Positions 25,108 to 34,598 of a stretch of DNA of 55,207 bases are shown in pieces. This stretch comes from Cyclobacteriaceae bacterium (GTDB lineage Bacteria; Bacteroidota; Bacteroidia; Cytophagales; Cyclobacteriaceae): positions 1-55,207 of the forward strand of contig PXCO01000079.1 in assembly GCA_003565295.1 (NCBI GenBank), in the 5' to 3' direction. The first letter of the stretch is position 1, and the number at the start of each line of letters is the position of its first letter. The notes beneath the pieces are model-generated. The model saw only the letters and a program-made list of their open reading frames with translations. It did not search any database and had not been told where the DNA came from. The translations under genes and the position numbers were made by a program.

Positions 25108-26023
25108 CTGGAACGGGTACAGGCATACCGCTACCTGCCTGGATTCCCTCCGAAAGGTGACGGCTGAGGATTTTTCAATAATAGTAGTGGACAATGCTTC
25201 TACGGACTCTTCGCTAAACCAACTCAAACAGTGCTTCCCGGAGGTTATATTTTTAGAGAATGATATAAATAAAGGATTTGCAGGAGGTAACAACGTAGGG
25301 ATAAATTTTGCCATAAGGAAGGAGTTCGAGTATGTCATGCTGCTCAACAACGATACCGTGGTAGAACCAAACTTTCTTTCATCTATCCTAGCCTTTATAA
25401 AAAGTCAGCAGGATTGTCAGATAGGGATGGTACAACCACTGATCAAATTTATGCACGATAAGACTACCATATGGAGTGCAGGGGGCCTTTACAATAAATG
25501 GTTGGGAATTTCCCGGACCATTGGAAACGGGATGACCATGAGACCAACAGCCCCCCATGAACGAGATTGGGTGACCGGATGCTGTACAATCATGCCCACA
25601 AATGCCATTCAGGAAGTGGGGGGGTTGAATGAAAGCTATTTCGCATATTTTGAAGATGTGGACTGGTCTATACGTATGGGAAAAAAGGGGTACAGGCATT
25701 TCATAGTCCCAAATGCATTGATCTATCACGAGGCCGGTGCTTCTTCCACTACTGCTAAGGAGGAAGGCTCCCTTCAACCTATCGTTTTTTATTATCTCAG
25801 TAGAAATCAATTTTTCCTGCTCAAACAGCATGTGAAATTCCCCCATTCAATAATTGCATGGGGGTATCACCTGTTCAAATTTTTGGGTTGGATGGGCTAT
25901 TTTTTGATCCGGAGAAGGCCTAAAAAGCTAAAGGCACTATGGTTAGGGGTAAGGGATGGTATCATGCTGCATCCTGACAAAACCATCCCCTTGAGTTGGA
26001 GAAGGGATGAATTGATGAGCTGA
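25064..26023 (+). CDS. Glycosyltransferase family 2
   Basis: Cytosolic or membrane-associated GT-A enzyme that adds one sugar to the lipid-linked repeat unit. The 319-residue protein shows the nucleotide-sugar fold start IAIILVNWNGYRHTATCLDS, VVDNASTDSS, NKGFAGGNNVGINFA, a metal-binding-type LLNNDTVV and the late FAYFEDVDWSIRMGKKGYR (acceptor/catalytic ED). This set is typical of the rhamnosyltransferase-like WcaE/RfbN-type branch, but the sugar is not predictable. The ATG lies inside the end of the flippase gene. Confidence 0.88.
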   Translation: MGLSRQGSIAIILVNWNGYRHTATCLDSLRKVTAEDFSIIVVDNASTDSSLNQLKQCFPEVIFLENDINKGFAGGNNVGINFAIRKEFEYVMLLNNDTVVEPNFLSSILAFIKSQQDCQIGMVQPLIKFMHDKTTIWSAGGLYNKWLGISRTIGNGMTMRPTAPHERDWVTGCCTIMPTNAIQEVGGLNESYFAYFEDVDWSIRMGKKGYRHFIVPNALIYHEAGASSTTAKEEGSLQPIVFYYLSRNQFFLLKQHVKFPHSIIAWGYHLFKFLGWMGYFLIRRRPKKLKALWLGVRDGIMLHPDKTIPLSWRRDELMS

Positions 26024-26026
26024 TTG

Positions 26027-27442
26027 ATGTATTGGTTACAATTTCTTTTGTTCGGCATTATCACTGTGGGGATAGGCCTTGGAGTGTTTTGGATGCTGAA
26101 AAAAACACTCTTTGAGGGAAAATGGGAATATGGCATATTCTTTCTCCTTCCTTATCTGGCCGTTTACATTACCTCTCTTAGTCTGGTCTACAGTACCACC
26201 CAATCAGTAATCGCCGTTAAGGTTTTTCAAGGGATAAAAGATGGCATGGTATTCCTCGCCTTCGCTAGTTTTTTGATTTACCAAAGGGATCTTTGGCGCT
26301 ATCCGTTTCGGCTCAATGCAGTAGACAAAACCTATATGGCCTTTATGGGGCTTGCACTGCTTTATTTGTTCATTCCCTTGGGGGAGGCTGCATTTACCAA
26401 CCGCCTGGTCTATCTAAAAAACATGGCCATACCTGCCTTGTTTTATTTTTTAGGAAGAAATACAAGGTTTGAGCCGGGACATCTCAATAAATTATTCCTC
26501 ATCATTTTTGGGATTGCCATAGCTGCTTTTATGGTGAATGTGTTTGAAAAACTGGTAGATACCCACTTTCAGACCTTCACCGGTTATGCAGCTTTTAATT
26601 TTGCCGTAAATGATGTTCCGCCTTCCGGCAATTTTGGTTTAACATGGACCTTTGAAACCCAGGCTGTGACCAAGCGCCTGGCATCCTTCTTTTCGGACCC
26701 ATTAGAACTGGCTAGCTCTGTCTTGCTGGGGTTTTCCGCAGGTTTGATCTGGTACCTCACTTCCCGCAGGCAGGATGGGTTTCTTTACATATTGGTGATG
26801 GGTTGTTCATTCATGAGCCTGCTCTTCTCCTCTTCCAGAGCCGCTTTTGCAGCCTTTTTGATGATGATTTTCTTTATCGCCCTGGTTTTCAAGCTCACCC
26901 GGTTGATCATGTTTGGGATGGCCATTGTCTTGGTATTCAGTATATGGGTGATTTATTTTGCCTCGGATGATTTTTATTACTTTGTGGTGGATACCCTCAC
27001 CTTCCAAAATGAATCCAGCATAGGCCACGTTTTAGAATGGATCATTGCCTGGGAGGGCATGGTGGCAAACCCCTTAGGCATGGGATTGGCCATGAGTGGA
27101 AATGTGGGGAGCGTAACTGATGAGGTAAGGGTAGGGGGTGAGAATCAATTTCTCATTTATGGCGTACAGTTAGGATTTATCGGTTTTCTATTATATATAT
27201 TGCTGTTGGGGCTATCCATTTTTTATGGCATTTGGGTATATAGAAAGACCCCTGATGTGATGACGGCCAGGGTGGCCTTCGTGGGAGCCACCGTAAAAGC
27301 GGGCATGTTCCTCCCCTTGTTCACAGCTAACGCGGAAATGTATGGATATGTGAGCTGGGGAACTTGGTGGATGATCGGGTATACCATGAGCCATTATGCG
27401 AAATTGAATCAATCAAATGCAGAAGAAAACCGTTCTAGTTGA
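26027..27442 (+). CDS. O-antigen ligase/polymerase-like membrane protein (Wzy)
   Basis: Likely the repeat-unit polymerase of the cluster. The 471-residue protein has about 11-12 hydrophobic segments, two regions of long extramembrane sequence, and a Wzy_C-like motif region ending GGENQFLIYGVQLGFIGFLL, where O-antigen ligase-family proteins typically place the conserved H/N-rich loop. It starts at ATG 26027, four bases after the GT2 stop; a TTG at 26024 is in frame as well. Wzy proteins share little identity, so the call rests on topology and on position between flippase and glycosyltransferases. It could instead be a ligase. Confidence 0.72.
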   Translation: MYWLQFLLFGIITVGIGLGVFWMLKKTLFEGKWEYGIFFLLPYLAVYITSLSLVYSTTQSVIAVKVFQGIKDGMVFLAFASFLIYQRDLWRYPFRLNAVDKTYMAFMGLALLYLFIPLGEAAFTNRLVYLKNMAIPALFYFLGRNTRFEPGHLNKLFLIIFGIAIAAFMVNVFEKLVDTHFQTFTGYAAFNFAVNDVPPSGNFGLTWTFETQAVTKRLASFFSDPLELASSVLLGFSAGLIWYLTSRRQDGFLYILVMGCSFMSLLFSSSRAAFAAFLMMIFFIALVFKLTRLIMFGMAIVLVFSIWVIYFASDDFYYFVVDTLTFQNESSIGHVLEWIIAWEGMVANPLGMGLAMSGNVGSVTDEVRVGGENQFLIYGVQLGFIGFLLYILLLGLSIFYGIWVYRKTPDVMTARVAFVGATVKAGMFLPLFTANAEMYGYVSWGTWWMIGYTMSHYAKLNQSNAEENRSS

Positions 27443-28559
27443 CATTTTTTACCTTCACGTGGCACAAACGGGTATCAAAACCTATATTGAAACCCTTTGC
27501 TCCCAAATTGAATCCAATGTGGAAACTCGTTTTCACTTCATAGTATCTCCCAACATTTACAAAATCAAATCGAGTAGATTTTTTAAAGGCAATACTCCCA
27601 AGTGGAAGAACCTGCTTTTTCAGGTACTCTATCTTTCCCGCAAAGTCTTTTGGTTGCCATTTTTAAGCTGGTATCATAAGGCAGACATTGTCCTTTCCCC
27701 GGATATATTGTCTCCAATTTGGAGCCGGGGGCTGAAAATATCGGTCATTCATGATGCTTTTTTTTGGGAAACCCCGGATCATTACCACCCAGTTTGGCTG
27801 AAAACCTACTTGACCTTATTGAAGCTTGCCTTATCTCAGCGTGCAGGGGTAATCACCATCAGCGAATATTCCAAAAAAAAGATTGCGGCGCATGTGGACA
27901 TTGCCGGTTTACCCATAGAAGCCATTTATCCCTCCACCCATGTGAAGCCCAAGCCATTGGGCACCCCCTCTAGCCCACCCATAAATTCCCCCTATTTCCT
28001 TCATGTGGGGGTGATGGAAAAGCGTAAAAACCTTGTGGTTTTAATCCAGGCGTTTGAATGTTTTATTGCGCAGGAAGGGTATGCGCACTTCAAATTGGTG
28101 CTAGTGGGACAAAGAGGCCCTAGAAAAACCCTGGATGATTATGATCAAATCATCCAAACCATCGCTGATAAAGGACTGGAAAAAAGTGTGGTATTGCCAG
28201 GGTATGTCGATCAATCGCAAATGGACAGTTATTACAGACATGCTTTTGCCTATGTTTTCCCTTCTCTTAATGAAGGGTTTGGCATGCCCATCCTGGAAGC
28301 TTTCTCTTACGGACTCCCGGTACTCATTGCTAACCAGGGGGCAATGAAGGAGGTAGGGGGTGATGGGGTGTTAGTGGCTAGAAACAATTCCGTAGAGGCA
28401 TTCACTGCAGGTATGATTGATTTGGCCGAAAATCCCGGTACAAGGGAGGCGCTGATAAAAGCGGGGTATGCCCGGCTGAAACGCTTCGGGGAGGACAGGT
28501 TTTTTATATCTTTGCAGGCATCTTTAGCAAAAATACTTCATGGACACCAAGATAGGTAA
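27417..28559 (+). CDS. Glycosyltransferase family 4 (GT-B)
   Basis: GT-B retaining glycosyltransferase, 380 residues. The N-terminal domain has [18 protein letters not shown] and [12 protein letters not shown]. The C-terminal domain has [20 protein letters not shown] and the nucleotide-sugar loop [20 protein letters not shown], with the EGFGMPxLEA signature of mannosyltransferase-like family members. The donor is not determined by this. It begins 26 bases inside the end of the Wzy-like gene and itself overlaps the acyltransferase by 20 bases. Confidence 0.9.
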   Translation: MQKKTVLVDIFYLHVAQTGIKTYIETLCSQIESNVETRFHFIVSPNIYKIKSSRFFKGNTPKWKNLLFQVLYLSRKVFWLPFLSWYHKADIVLSPDILSPIWSRGLKISVIHDAFFWETPDHYHPVWLKTYLTLLKLALSQRAGVITISEYSKKKIAAHVDIAGLPIEAIYPSTHVKPKPLGTPSSPPINSPYFLHVGVMEKRKNLVVLIQAFECFIAQEGYAHFKLVLVGQRGPRKTLDDYDQIIQTIADKGLEKSVVLPGYVDQSQMDSYYRHAFAYVFPSLNEGFGMPILEAFSYGLPVLIANQGAMKEVGGDGVLVARNNSVEAFTAGMIDLAENPGTREALIKAGYARLKRFGEDRFFISLQASLAKILHGHQDR

Positions 28560-29253
28560 TTGGCTCAGCAAAAGCACAGGACTGGATTTGGATGATCGAT
28601 TTGGCCCGGGTTGGGACACTTCATCCACTGTGGGCGTCCTGGCACGTATGGGGGTTTGGTTTCTCAGGGGGCTTGTGAAAAAATGGAGGTTTGCTTCCAG
28701 CAGAGGTATGGTGTTAATAGGGAAAGGTGTCACCATTCGCCAACCCAAATACTTGAGGGTAGGGAGGAACTTTGTGGCGCAAGATCATTGCGAAATCAAC
28801 TGCCTGTCTGAAAAGGGCATTCACTTTGGCGACAAGGTGACAGTGGGGAGTTATGCACTTATCCGGCCCACCAATTTATATGGTGGCGAACCGGGTGTAG
28901 GACTAAGGGTGGGAAATCAATCCAGTATTGGCCCCTATGCGTATATAGGGTGCTCCGGATATATTGAAATTGGAAATAATGTAATGATGTCCCCCAGGGT
29001 AAGTATTTATTCCGAAAACCACGTTTTTGACCACACCAATATCCCAATGATTGAACAGGGGGTGAAAAGGAGTTTTGTTAAAATAGAGGACGATTGTTGG
29101 ATCGCCTCCAATGCTGTGATATTGGCTGGGGTGACCATAGGGAAGGGGGCGGTAGTGGCCGCAGGTAGTGTGGTGAACAAAGATGTCCCCCCATACAGTA
29201 TTGTGGCGGGAAACCCGGCTAAAGTCATAAAAAGCAGACAAAAGGATGGGTGA
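28540..29253 (+). CDS. Hexapeptide-repeat acyltransferase
   Basis: Left-handed beta-helix acyltransferase (WcaF/LacA-like), expected to put an acetyl or other acyl group on a sugar of the polysaccharide, using acyl-CoA. The 237 residues include imperfect hexapeptide repeats from about residue 60 to 220 (for example [50 protein letters not shown]). The catalytic-type histidine is in SENHVFD, and the C-terminal coil [20 protein letters not shown] is followed by GNPAKVI. Overlaps on both sides place it in the operon. The acceptor sugar is unknown. Confidence 0.88.
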   Translation: MDTKIGNWLSKSTGLDLDDRFGPGWDTSSTVGVLARMGVWFLRGLVKKWRFASSRGMVLIGKGVTIRQPKYLRVGRNFVAQDHCEINCLSEKGIHFGDKVTVGSYALIRPTNLYGGEPGVGLRVGNQSSIGPYAYIGCSGYIEIGNNVMMSPRVSIYSENHVFDHTNIPMIEQGVKRSFVKIEDDCWIASNAVILAGVTIGKGAVVAAGSVVNKDVPPYSIVAGNPAKVIKSRQKDG

Positions 29254-30004
29254 TTCTATAAAAAATTGGCAGAAATTCGGGGAAAATGACCCCTATTACG
29301 GTGTGTTATCCGATGAAAAGTTCAGGAGCAGCAAAATAAACGACGCTTCCCTTAAAGAATTTTTTGAATCCGGCAGGGCCTTCGTGAAGGAAACAGAAGA
29401 GAGGTTATCGAAAAATTTTGGTTGCTCTCTGAATGGAAAAAAAATCCTTGATTTTGGGTGCGGGGTAGGCCGCTTGCCACTGCCCTTTGCGGAAGCCGGA
29501 AAAAACGAGACGCTCGGGGTGGACATTTCAAACGGAGTGCTTGAAAAAGCCAAACAACACCAGTCAATGCTGAATGTGCAAAATGCCCGTTTCCGGAAAT
29601 ATGACGGCAAAAACCTGAGTCTTGGTAAGGACTTTGACTTCATCAACTCCTATATTGTCTTTCAGCATATCGAGCCAGACAAGGGCATGGATTTACTACG
29701 CCAACTCCTCAGCGCTTTAAAACCGGGAGGGTTCATTCAGGTTCACCTCACTCATGGACATTGTTTGCCTTGGAAAACCTATGCCAATTTTTACCTTAGG
29801 ACAAAAGTGCCCATTTATAACTTCTTTTATTCCAGTCTTAAGCACAGGAAATTTCTTTCAGAACCTACCATGCAGATGAACCATTATTCCATCAATAAAC
29901 TATATGAAATGTTCAGGGCTGTAAGCCAGGATCTTTATATTGTCCACACCAACCATGGGGGGCATTTAGGGGCCATTTATTTACTCCAAAAGCAAACACT
30001 TTGA
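29246..30004 (+). CDS. SAM-dependent methyltransferase
   Basis: Class I Rossmann methyltransferase of 252 residues. Motif I is [16 protein letters not shown] (about residues 68-83), followed by the acidic residue in LGVDIS, then the [12 protein letters not shown] strand and [18 protein letters not shown] methyl group on a sugar of the repeat unit is the natural guess from position between an acyltransferase and a GT4 gene, but the target is not shown by sequence. It overlaps the preceding gene by 8 bases and the next by 4. Confidence 0.85.
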   Translation: MGDSIKNWQKFGENDPYYGVLSDEKFRSSKINDASLKEFFESGRAFVKETEERLSKNFGCSLNGKKILDFGCGVGRLPLPFAEAGKNETLGVDISNGVLEKAKQHQSMLNVQNARFRKYDGKNLSLGKDFDFINSYIVFQHIEPDKGMDLLRQLLSALKPGGFIQVHLTHGHCLPWKTYANFYLRTKVPIYNFFYSSLKHRKFLSEPTMQMNHYSINKLYEMFRAVSQDLYIVHTNHGGHLGAIYLLQKQTL

Positions 30005-31158
30005 AAAGGTTCAGGAAAATACTCATGCTTCACGGATCTTCAGACTTATATGGGGCAAGCAGGATTTTTTTGATCAGCGCAAGGTCCTTGATGGAAGAAG
30101 GCCATAAGGTGTACGTGGCCTTATCAGAAGAGGGCGCGCTAAGTGAGGCGCTAAAGGCTTATGGAATTCCTGTCAAAATCATAAGGTTAGGGGTAGTGCG
30201 GAGAAAATACTTTTCACCAAGTGGTGTGGTTAACCGCCTGCGGGTAATGAGTACGGCGGTGAAAGTGCTGGGTGGGTGGATTGCATCGGAACAAATAGAG
30301 ACTATATATAGCAATACTGCTGCCATTTGGACAGGGGCATGGTTGGCCAAAAGAAAACGCCTGAGACATATCTGGCACCTGCACGAAATAATTAGCTCGC
30401 CGGCATGGTTTGCCAAATTCATGGGGAACCTGGTGAATAGATATTCAGACAAGGTGATCGTCGTTTCCCAGGCAGTCTATGAAAATTGGTCGCCCCATAT
30501 AGCAAACAGCAAATTAATAAGGATATACAACGGAATTGACTATGATAATTACACAGCCCCTGTCCCCTCCCTTAGGGAAGAGTTGAATATCCCCGCAAAC
30601 ATCTGTGTAATAGGCATGATAGGAAGGGTAAATCCCTGGAAAGGGCAAACATACTTTCTGGAAATTGCCAATTATTTAAACAAAAATTTCTTAGATTTGC
30701 TTTTTATTTTAGCGGGAGATGCGTTTCCGGGAGAGGAATATTTATATGAAGTGGTAAGGGGAAAAATTAAATCATATCGGTTAGAGGATAAAGTTATCAA
30801 TTTGGGGTTTAGGGAAGATGTGCCCAGGCTGTTATCAACCATGGACATTTTCGTTCTTCCCTCCATACTTCCGGATCCTTTTCCCACCGTAATATTGGAG
30901 GCGATGGCCGGCGGCAAGGCTGTGGTCGCCACCAAACATGGAGGGGCAGTAGAAATGCTGGACGATGGAAATGCAGGTGTATTGATCCCTTGGGATGACC
31001 CAAAAGCAGCTGCTTGGCAGATAGGCAACCTCATTAAAGATCGTTCACGTCGAATAGAGTTAGGAATAAAAGCAAAAAATAGGGTTTTAAATCATTTTTC
31101 ATTAACGTCCTTTAAAAGGAACCTTAACCGGGTTCTGGAAGAAGGGCCATACCATTGA
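30001..31158 (+). CDS. Glycosyltransferase family 4 (GT-B)
   Basis: GT-B enzyme of 385 residues. The N-terminus has LMLHGSSDLYGASRIFLISA, a GT4-style donor-independent opening. The middle has VVSQAVYENW and IYNGIDYDNY. The C-terminal domain has IGMIGRVNPWKGQTYFLE and LPSILPDPFPTVILEAMAGG, where the E-x7-E type region reads DPFPTVILEA. The start is a TTG at 30001 overlapping the methyltransferase stop; an ATG eight codons later is an alternative and would still keep the fold. Donor and linkage are unknown. Confidence 0.88.
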   Translation: MKRFRKILMLHGSSDLYGASRIFLISARSLMEEGHKVYVALSEEGALSEALKAYGIPVKIIRLGVVRRKYFSPSGVVNRLRVMSTAVKVLGGWIASEQIETIYSNTAAIWTGAWLAKRKRLRHIWHLHEIISSPAWFAKFMGNLVNRYSDKVIVVSQAVYENWSPHIANSKLIRIYNGIDYDNYTAPVPSLREELNIPANICVIGMIGRVNPWKGQTYFLEIANYLNKNFLDLLFILAGDAFPGEEYLYEVVRGKIKSYRLEDKVINLGFREDVPRLLSTMDIFVLPSILPDPFPTVILEAMAGGKAVVATKHGGAVEMLDDGNAGVLIPWDDPKAAAWQIGNLIKDRSRRIELGIKAKNRVLNHFSLTSFKRNLNRVLEEGPYH

Positions 31159-31163
31159 GATTC

Positions 31164-32330
31164 ATGTCAAAAAACAGCAAACCGATGAGGGTGGCCATTA
31201 TTGGAACAAGAGGCTACCCCTACGTGTATGGAGGTTATGAAACCTTTGTGAAAGAAATGGGAGAAAGACTGGCTGAGAGGGGGGTAGAAATAACCGTTTA
31301 TTGCCATGCTCCTTTGTTTAAGCGTAAGCCAAAGCGGGTAAACGGCATCAAATTAGTTTATATACCCTGTGTAGAAACCAAGTCGCTTAGCCAACTTACG
31401 AATTCTTTTTTATCCATGGTTCATGCCTGTTTTTCAAAAGCCGACGTGATCTTTGTGGTGAACAGTGCCAATGGTCCATTCGGTATCTTGCCCAAACTTT
31501 TTGGGAAACCCTCCGCCATCAATGTGGACGGACTGGAATGGCTGAGGCCTAAGTGGAAAGGCCTTGGTGCCCGGTATTACAGGTTCGCTTCCAGGCTGGC
31601 CACTAAGCTGTATGACCAACTCATCACTGATTCCGATGAGATGGAAAAAATATACCTTGAGGAATTTAATGCCCCCTCCAAAATGATAGCATATGGAGCC
31701 AACCCTAAAGGGAATTCTAATAGTGGCCTAATCGAAAAGTGGGATTTGGAAAAAGAATCCTATTTCTTGATCGTTGGGAGATTGATCCCGGACAACAATG
31801 CCGACTTGATAGTGGACGGTTTCGTGAAATCGAATTCCACCCGCAAGCTTGTCATTGTTGGTGACGTACCTTATCATGATAGATTTGCCCAACAAATGAA
31901 GAGTATTCCTGATAACCGTTTAGTTTTTACAGGCTACGTCCGGGACCCTGAAGAGTTGGCTGCACTCTATCATAACTGTTTCGCCTATTTTCACGGACAT
32001 GAATATGGCGGTACCAATCCTGCCATGTTGAAGGCCTTGGGATATGGCTGTGCCATTCTGGCATTAGACACGCGGTTCAATCAGGAAATGCTTCAAAACG
32101 GCAAATTTGGTTGGTATTTTGACAAAAACAGCAAATCTGTTAAGCAGATTGTGGAAGCTAGTGAGCTGGTTCCCGAAAAAATGAAGTGCCTGAGAGAAAA
32201 CTCCCATAAAGGATTGGTGCAAAAATACGATTGGGATTTCGTGACGGACGAATACGAAAACTTGTTCAAAAAACTTTGTAAAAGAAAAATCGAGAACAAA
32301 AAAATGGTGGAAATGGAAGCGGTAGGATAA
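31164..32330 (+). CDS. DUF1972-type glycosyltransferase (GT4)
   Basis: GT-B glycosyltransferase with an N-terminal DUF1972 domain, as in Cps2T/WchF-type rhamnosyltransferases. The protein (388 residues from ATG 31164) begins its fold at VAIIGTRGYPYVYGGYETFV, the family hallmark. It continues with FVVNSANGPFGILPKLFGKP, LIVGRLIPDNNADLIVDGF and YFHGHEYGGTNPAMLKAL. A TTG at 31155 could start it three codons earlier, in overlap with the preceding stop. Rhamnosyl transfer is a family-based guess. It is the last plus-strand gene of the tightly packed run; its stop lies 4 bases from the end of the convergent methyltransferase. Confidence 0.88.
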   Translation: MSKNSKPMRVAIIGTRGYPYVYGGYETFVKEMGERLAERGVEITVYCHAPLFKRKPKRVNGIKLVYIPCVETKSLSQLTNSFLSMVHACFSKADVIFVVNSANGPFGILPKLFGKPSAINVDGLEWLRPKWKGLGARYYRFASRLATKLYDQLITDSDEMEKIYLEEFNAPSKMIAYGANPKGNSNSGLIEKWDLEKESYFLIVGRLIPDNNADLIVDGFVKSNSTRKLVIVGDVPYHDRFAQQMKSIPDNRLVFTGYVRDPEELAALYHNCFAYFHGHEYGGTNPAMLKALGYGCAILALDTRFNQEMLQNGKFGWYFDKNSKSVKQIVEASELVPEKMKCLRENSHKGLVQKYDWDFVTDEYENLFKKLCKRKIENKKMVEMEAVG

Positions 32331-32334
32331 TCCC

Positions 32335-33012
32335 CTACCCTTTCATATTATGAAACACAAATGACTTGTTCATGCCCAAAAACTTTTCAAAGTAAACGTT
32401 GGCACCGGGAAAAAGCTTTTTCATTTCCCCAAAAGAGAGCAATCTGATCTCCTCCAAATAAGCTTCTGCAAAGCTTGGGTCCCACTTTTGCATTCGGCTA
32501 AGCTTTGTTTTGGTCAGGATGAACCTGGCGATTGGTTTAGGTACAAACTGGAAAAGTGGGAGCGCGTAGTGAGGTTCTAGAAAAAAATATTTATTTGGGG
32601 TCTGTACATAAAAGTGCTGGCCTACACGCTGAATTTCATTGGCCATTTTTACCTGATTATCGAAATGGTGCAGGTGCTCAATCACGGAATTTGAAAACAC
32701 CAAATCAAAAGCTGCATCATCAAAGTCAGATAGATCGGTAGCATCCCCTCTCCTACTTGTGACATTTTTTATGCTTGTTTCCTCTGCCGACAAGTTAAGC
32801 AGGGTGATGTGCACCTCTCTTTTCCTCAAGATTTTCTTTTCCCTCCAGAATGCCTCCGTTCCTCCTACATCCAATACCCTGATTACCTTGCCTTTTTGAA
32901 AGGTTTTGAGAAAGAATTCCTCAAAAAACTTAAACCGCTTTTCCCTGAATTTGCTCCCCAAAGACTGGGGATGATCGGAAGGTGCAAAAAATTTCTTAAG
33001 TCTTCGCTTCAT
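32335..33012 (-). CDS. SAM-dependent methyltransferase, reverse strand
   Basis: Class I methyltransferase of 225 residues. Motif I is RVLDVGGTEAFW (near residue 45-56), with the later motif FDLVFSNSVIEHLHHFDNQVKMANEIQRV of the Methyltransf_11 group (from about residue 104). The C-terminal part is basic and includes the YVQTPNKYFFLEPHYALPLF stretch common to polysaccharide-cluster methyltransferases. It is the only cluster gene on the minus strand, tail to tail with the DUF1972 glycosyltransferase (4-bp gap). It is read from the 245-bp intergenic region that also precedes the initiating transferase. The target is unknown. Confidence 0.85.
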   Translation of the reverse strand: MKRRLKKFFAPSDHPQSLGSKFREKRFKFFEEFFLKTFQKGKVIRVLDVGGTEAFWREKKILRKREVHITLLNLSAEETSIKNVTSRRGDATDLSDFDDAAFDLVFSNSVIEHLHHFDNQVKMANEIQRVGQHFYVQTPNKYFFLEPHYALPLFQFVPKPIARFILTKTKLSRMQKWDPSFAEAYLEEIRLLSFGEMKKLFPGANVYFEKFLGMNKSFVFHNMKG

Positions 33013-33257
33013 TAACTAGTCGATGTACCTGTGGTTGGACTATCCTTTCTGCCATGTCTTTATTATTTCAGGCATTTGATAGCTGGTTAGTTTAATTTCT
33101 CTAATTTTACGGCAAATTTGGGCACTTTCCAGTTATTAACAAATTATTAGTGATAATTATTGAAACTTACGTCTTAGTGAGCTGCTTATTTAAAGGTTTG
33201 TCTTCGTCACCCCATTCAAGGGAACTTTATACCTGCTGAAAATCCCGGAGTCTTAAT

Positions 33258-34595
33258 ATGGCAAAACGCTATTACACATATTTCCCCTGGATTTTTATTT
33301 GGCTTGAGCTCCTGCTTATTTCGGTAGTAATAGTGACTGCCGGATTACTGCTAAGTATAGGTTCTTTACCAGGCTTGTGGATTATACTACCCCTGTGGGC
33401 CATAATCTGTCTCATCAGAAAAGATTATAAATTAGGTAGAACCAAGGGGTATGGAGATACTTTAAGGCACCTCTTGGGCAGCGTGTTCTGGTTGGCCTTT
33501 GCACTGATAGGGATAGGCCAATTTATGGAACTCCCATTTGCATATGGCTGGTCACTTTTACTCTACCTTTTGGCACATGCAGGAATTAGCAGTTTTTACC
33601 GGGTTGGAGTCCAACTGGCATTAAGAAGGTACAGGGCCAAGGGTAAGAATTACAGAAATGCACTGATCATTGGCAGAAACGAGTGGAGCGAAAAGTTGGA
33701 GGTGCAGCTCAATTCCAGAAAGGAATTAGGAATACGGGTATTGGAAGTGTTGGAAAATGACTTTATCCGTTCAAGCAATCACTCTCTTTCACAGCTGGAC
33801 GGTTATTCCCTAGATATAATTTACCTTAGCCAGCAACTGGAAACAAAGCTTCTGCATAGGATCATTGATTATGCGGATGAGCACTACATTAAAGTGAAAA
33901 TTATCCCGGTTTCCGGTATTCCCATCCAAAAAACCCCTTCTTTTTCACGTTATGGGGATTTGATGCTTATTAACCTTAACGAAATCCCTTTGGATTTAAA
34001 AGTCAACCGGGTGTTCAAGCGTGCCTTCGACACCCTTTTCTCCCTATCGGTAATTATCTTTATACTAAGCTGGATGATGCCATTATTCGCCCTGATCATT
34101 AAACTGGAGTCCAATGGCCCAGTTTTCTTTGTCCAAAAAAGAAACGGGTTGAACAACAAGGTGTTTAATTGTTACAAGTTCCGGTCTATGAAGCTGAATA
34201 AGGAAGCTGATTACAAACAGGCCGAGAAAAACGACCCCCGTACCACAAATTTTGGCAGATTTATCCGGAAATACTCCCTGGACGAAATGCCTCAGTTTTT
34301 TAATGTACTCCTCGGGGATATGTCCATTGTGGGGCCACGGCCGCACAGCGTTCCTATGAACAGAGCGTTCTTGGGGGTTGTAGGAAAGTACAACAGCCGC
34401 CATAAAATCAAACCCGGCATTACCGGGCTGGCCCAAATTCGTGGATACAGAGGAGAAATCAGCTATCCTTACCAAATTAAAGCCAGGGTAAGGCTTGATT
34501 ATTTTTACATCCGCAACTGGAGTTTTTGGCTGGATATTTCCATTATTGGCAACACCCTGAAAAATCTAGCCCTCAACCGAGAAAATGCCTATTAG
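33258..34595 (+). CDS. Initiating phosphosugar transferase (WcaJ/WbaP-type)
   Basis: Polyprenyl glycosylphosphotransferase that starts the repeat unit by moving a sugar-1-phosphate to undecaprenyl phosphate. The 445-residue protein has four N-terminal membrane helices, a central CoA-binding-like domain, and a membrane helix (LFSLSVIIFILSWMMPLFAL). The catalytic C-terminal domain shows FFVQKRNGLNNKVFNCYKFRSM, the DE pair in YSLDEMPQFFNVLLGDMSIVGPRPH and IKPGITGLAQIRG. The GPRPH form suits the WcaJ glucose-phosphate branch, though galactose is possible. It lies apart from the main operon, 245 bp after a divergent gene, and probably has its own promoter; no clear TAnnTTTG box was found there. 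Confidence 0.92.
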   Translation: MAKRYYTYFPWIFIWLELLLISVVIVTAGLLLSIGSLPGLWIILPLWAIICLIRKDYKLGRTKGYGDTLRHLLGSVFWLAFALIGIGQFMELPFAYGWSLLLYLLAHAGISSFYRVGVQLALRRYRAKGKNYRNALIIGRNEWSEKLEVQLNSRKELGIRVLEVLENDFIRSSNHSLSQLDGYSLDIIYLSQQLETKLLHRIIDYADEHYIKVKIIPVSGIPIQKTPSFSRYGDLMLINLNEIPLDLKVNRVFKRAFDTLFSLSVIIFILSWMMPLFALIIKLESNGPVFFVQKRNGLNNKVFNCYKFRSMKLNKEADYKQAEKNDPRTTNFGRFIRKYSLDEMPQFFNVLLGDMSIVGPRPHSVPMNRAFLGVVGKYNSRHKIKPGITGLAQIRGYRGEISYPYQIKARVRLDYFYIRNWSFWLDISIIGNTLKNLALNRENAY

Positions 34596-34598
34596 CCT

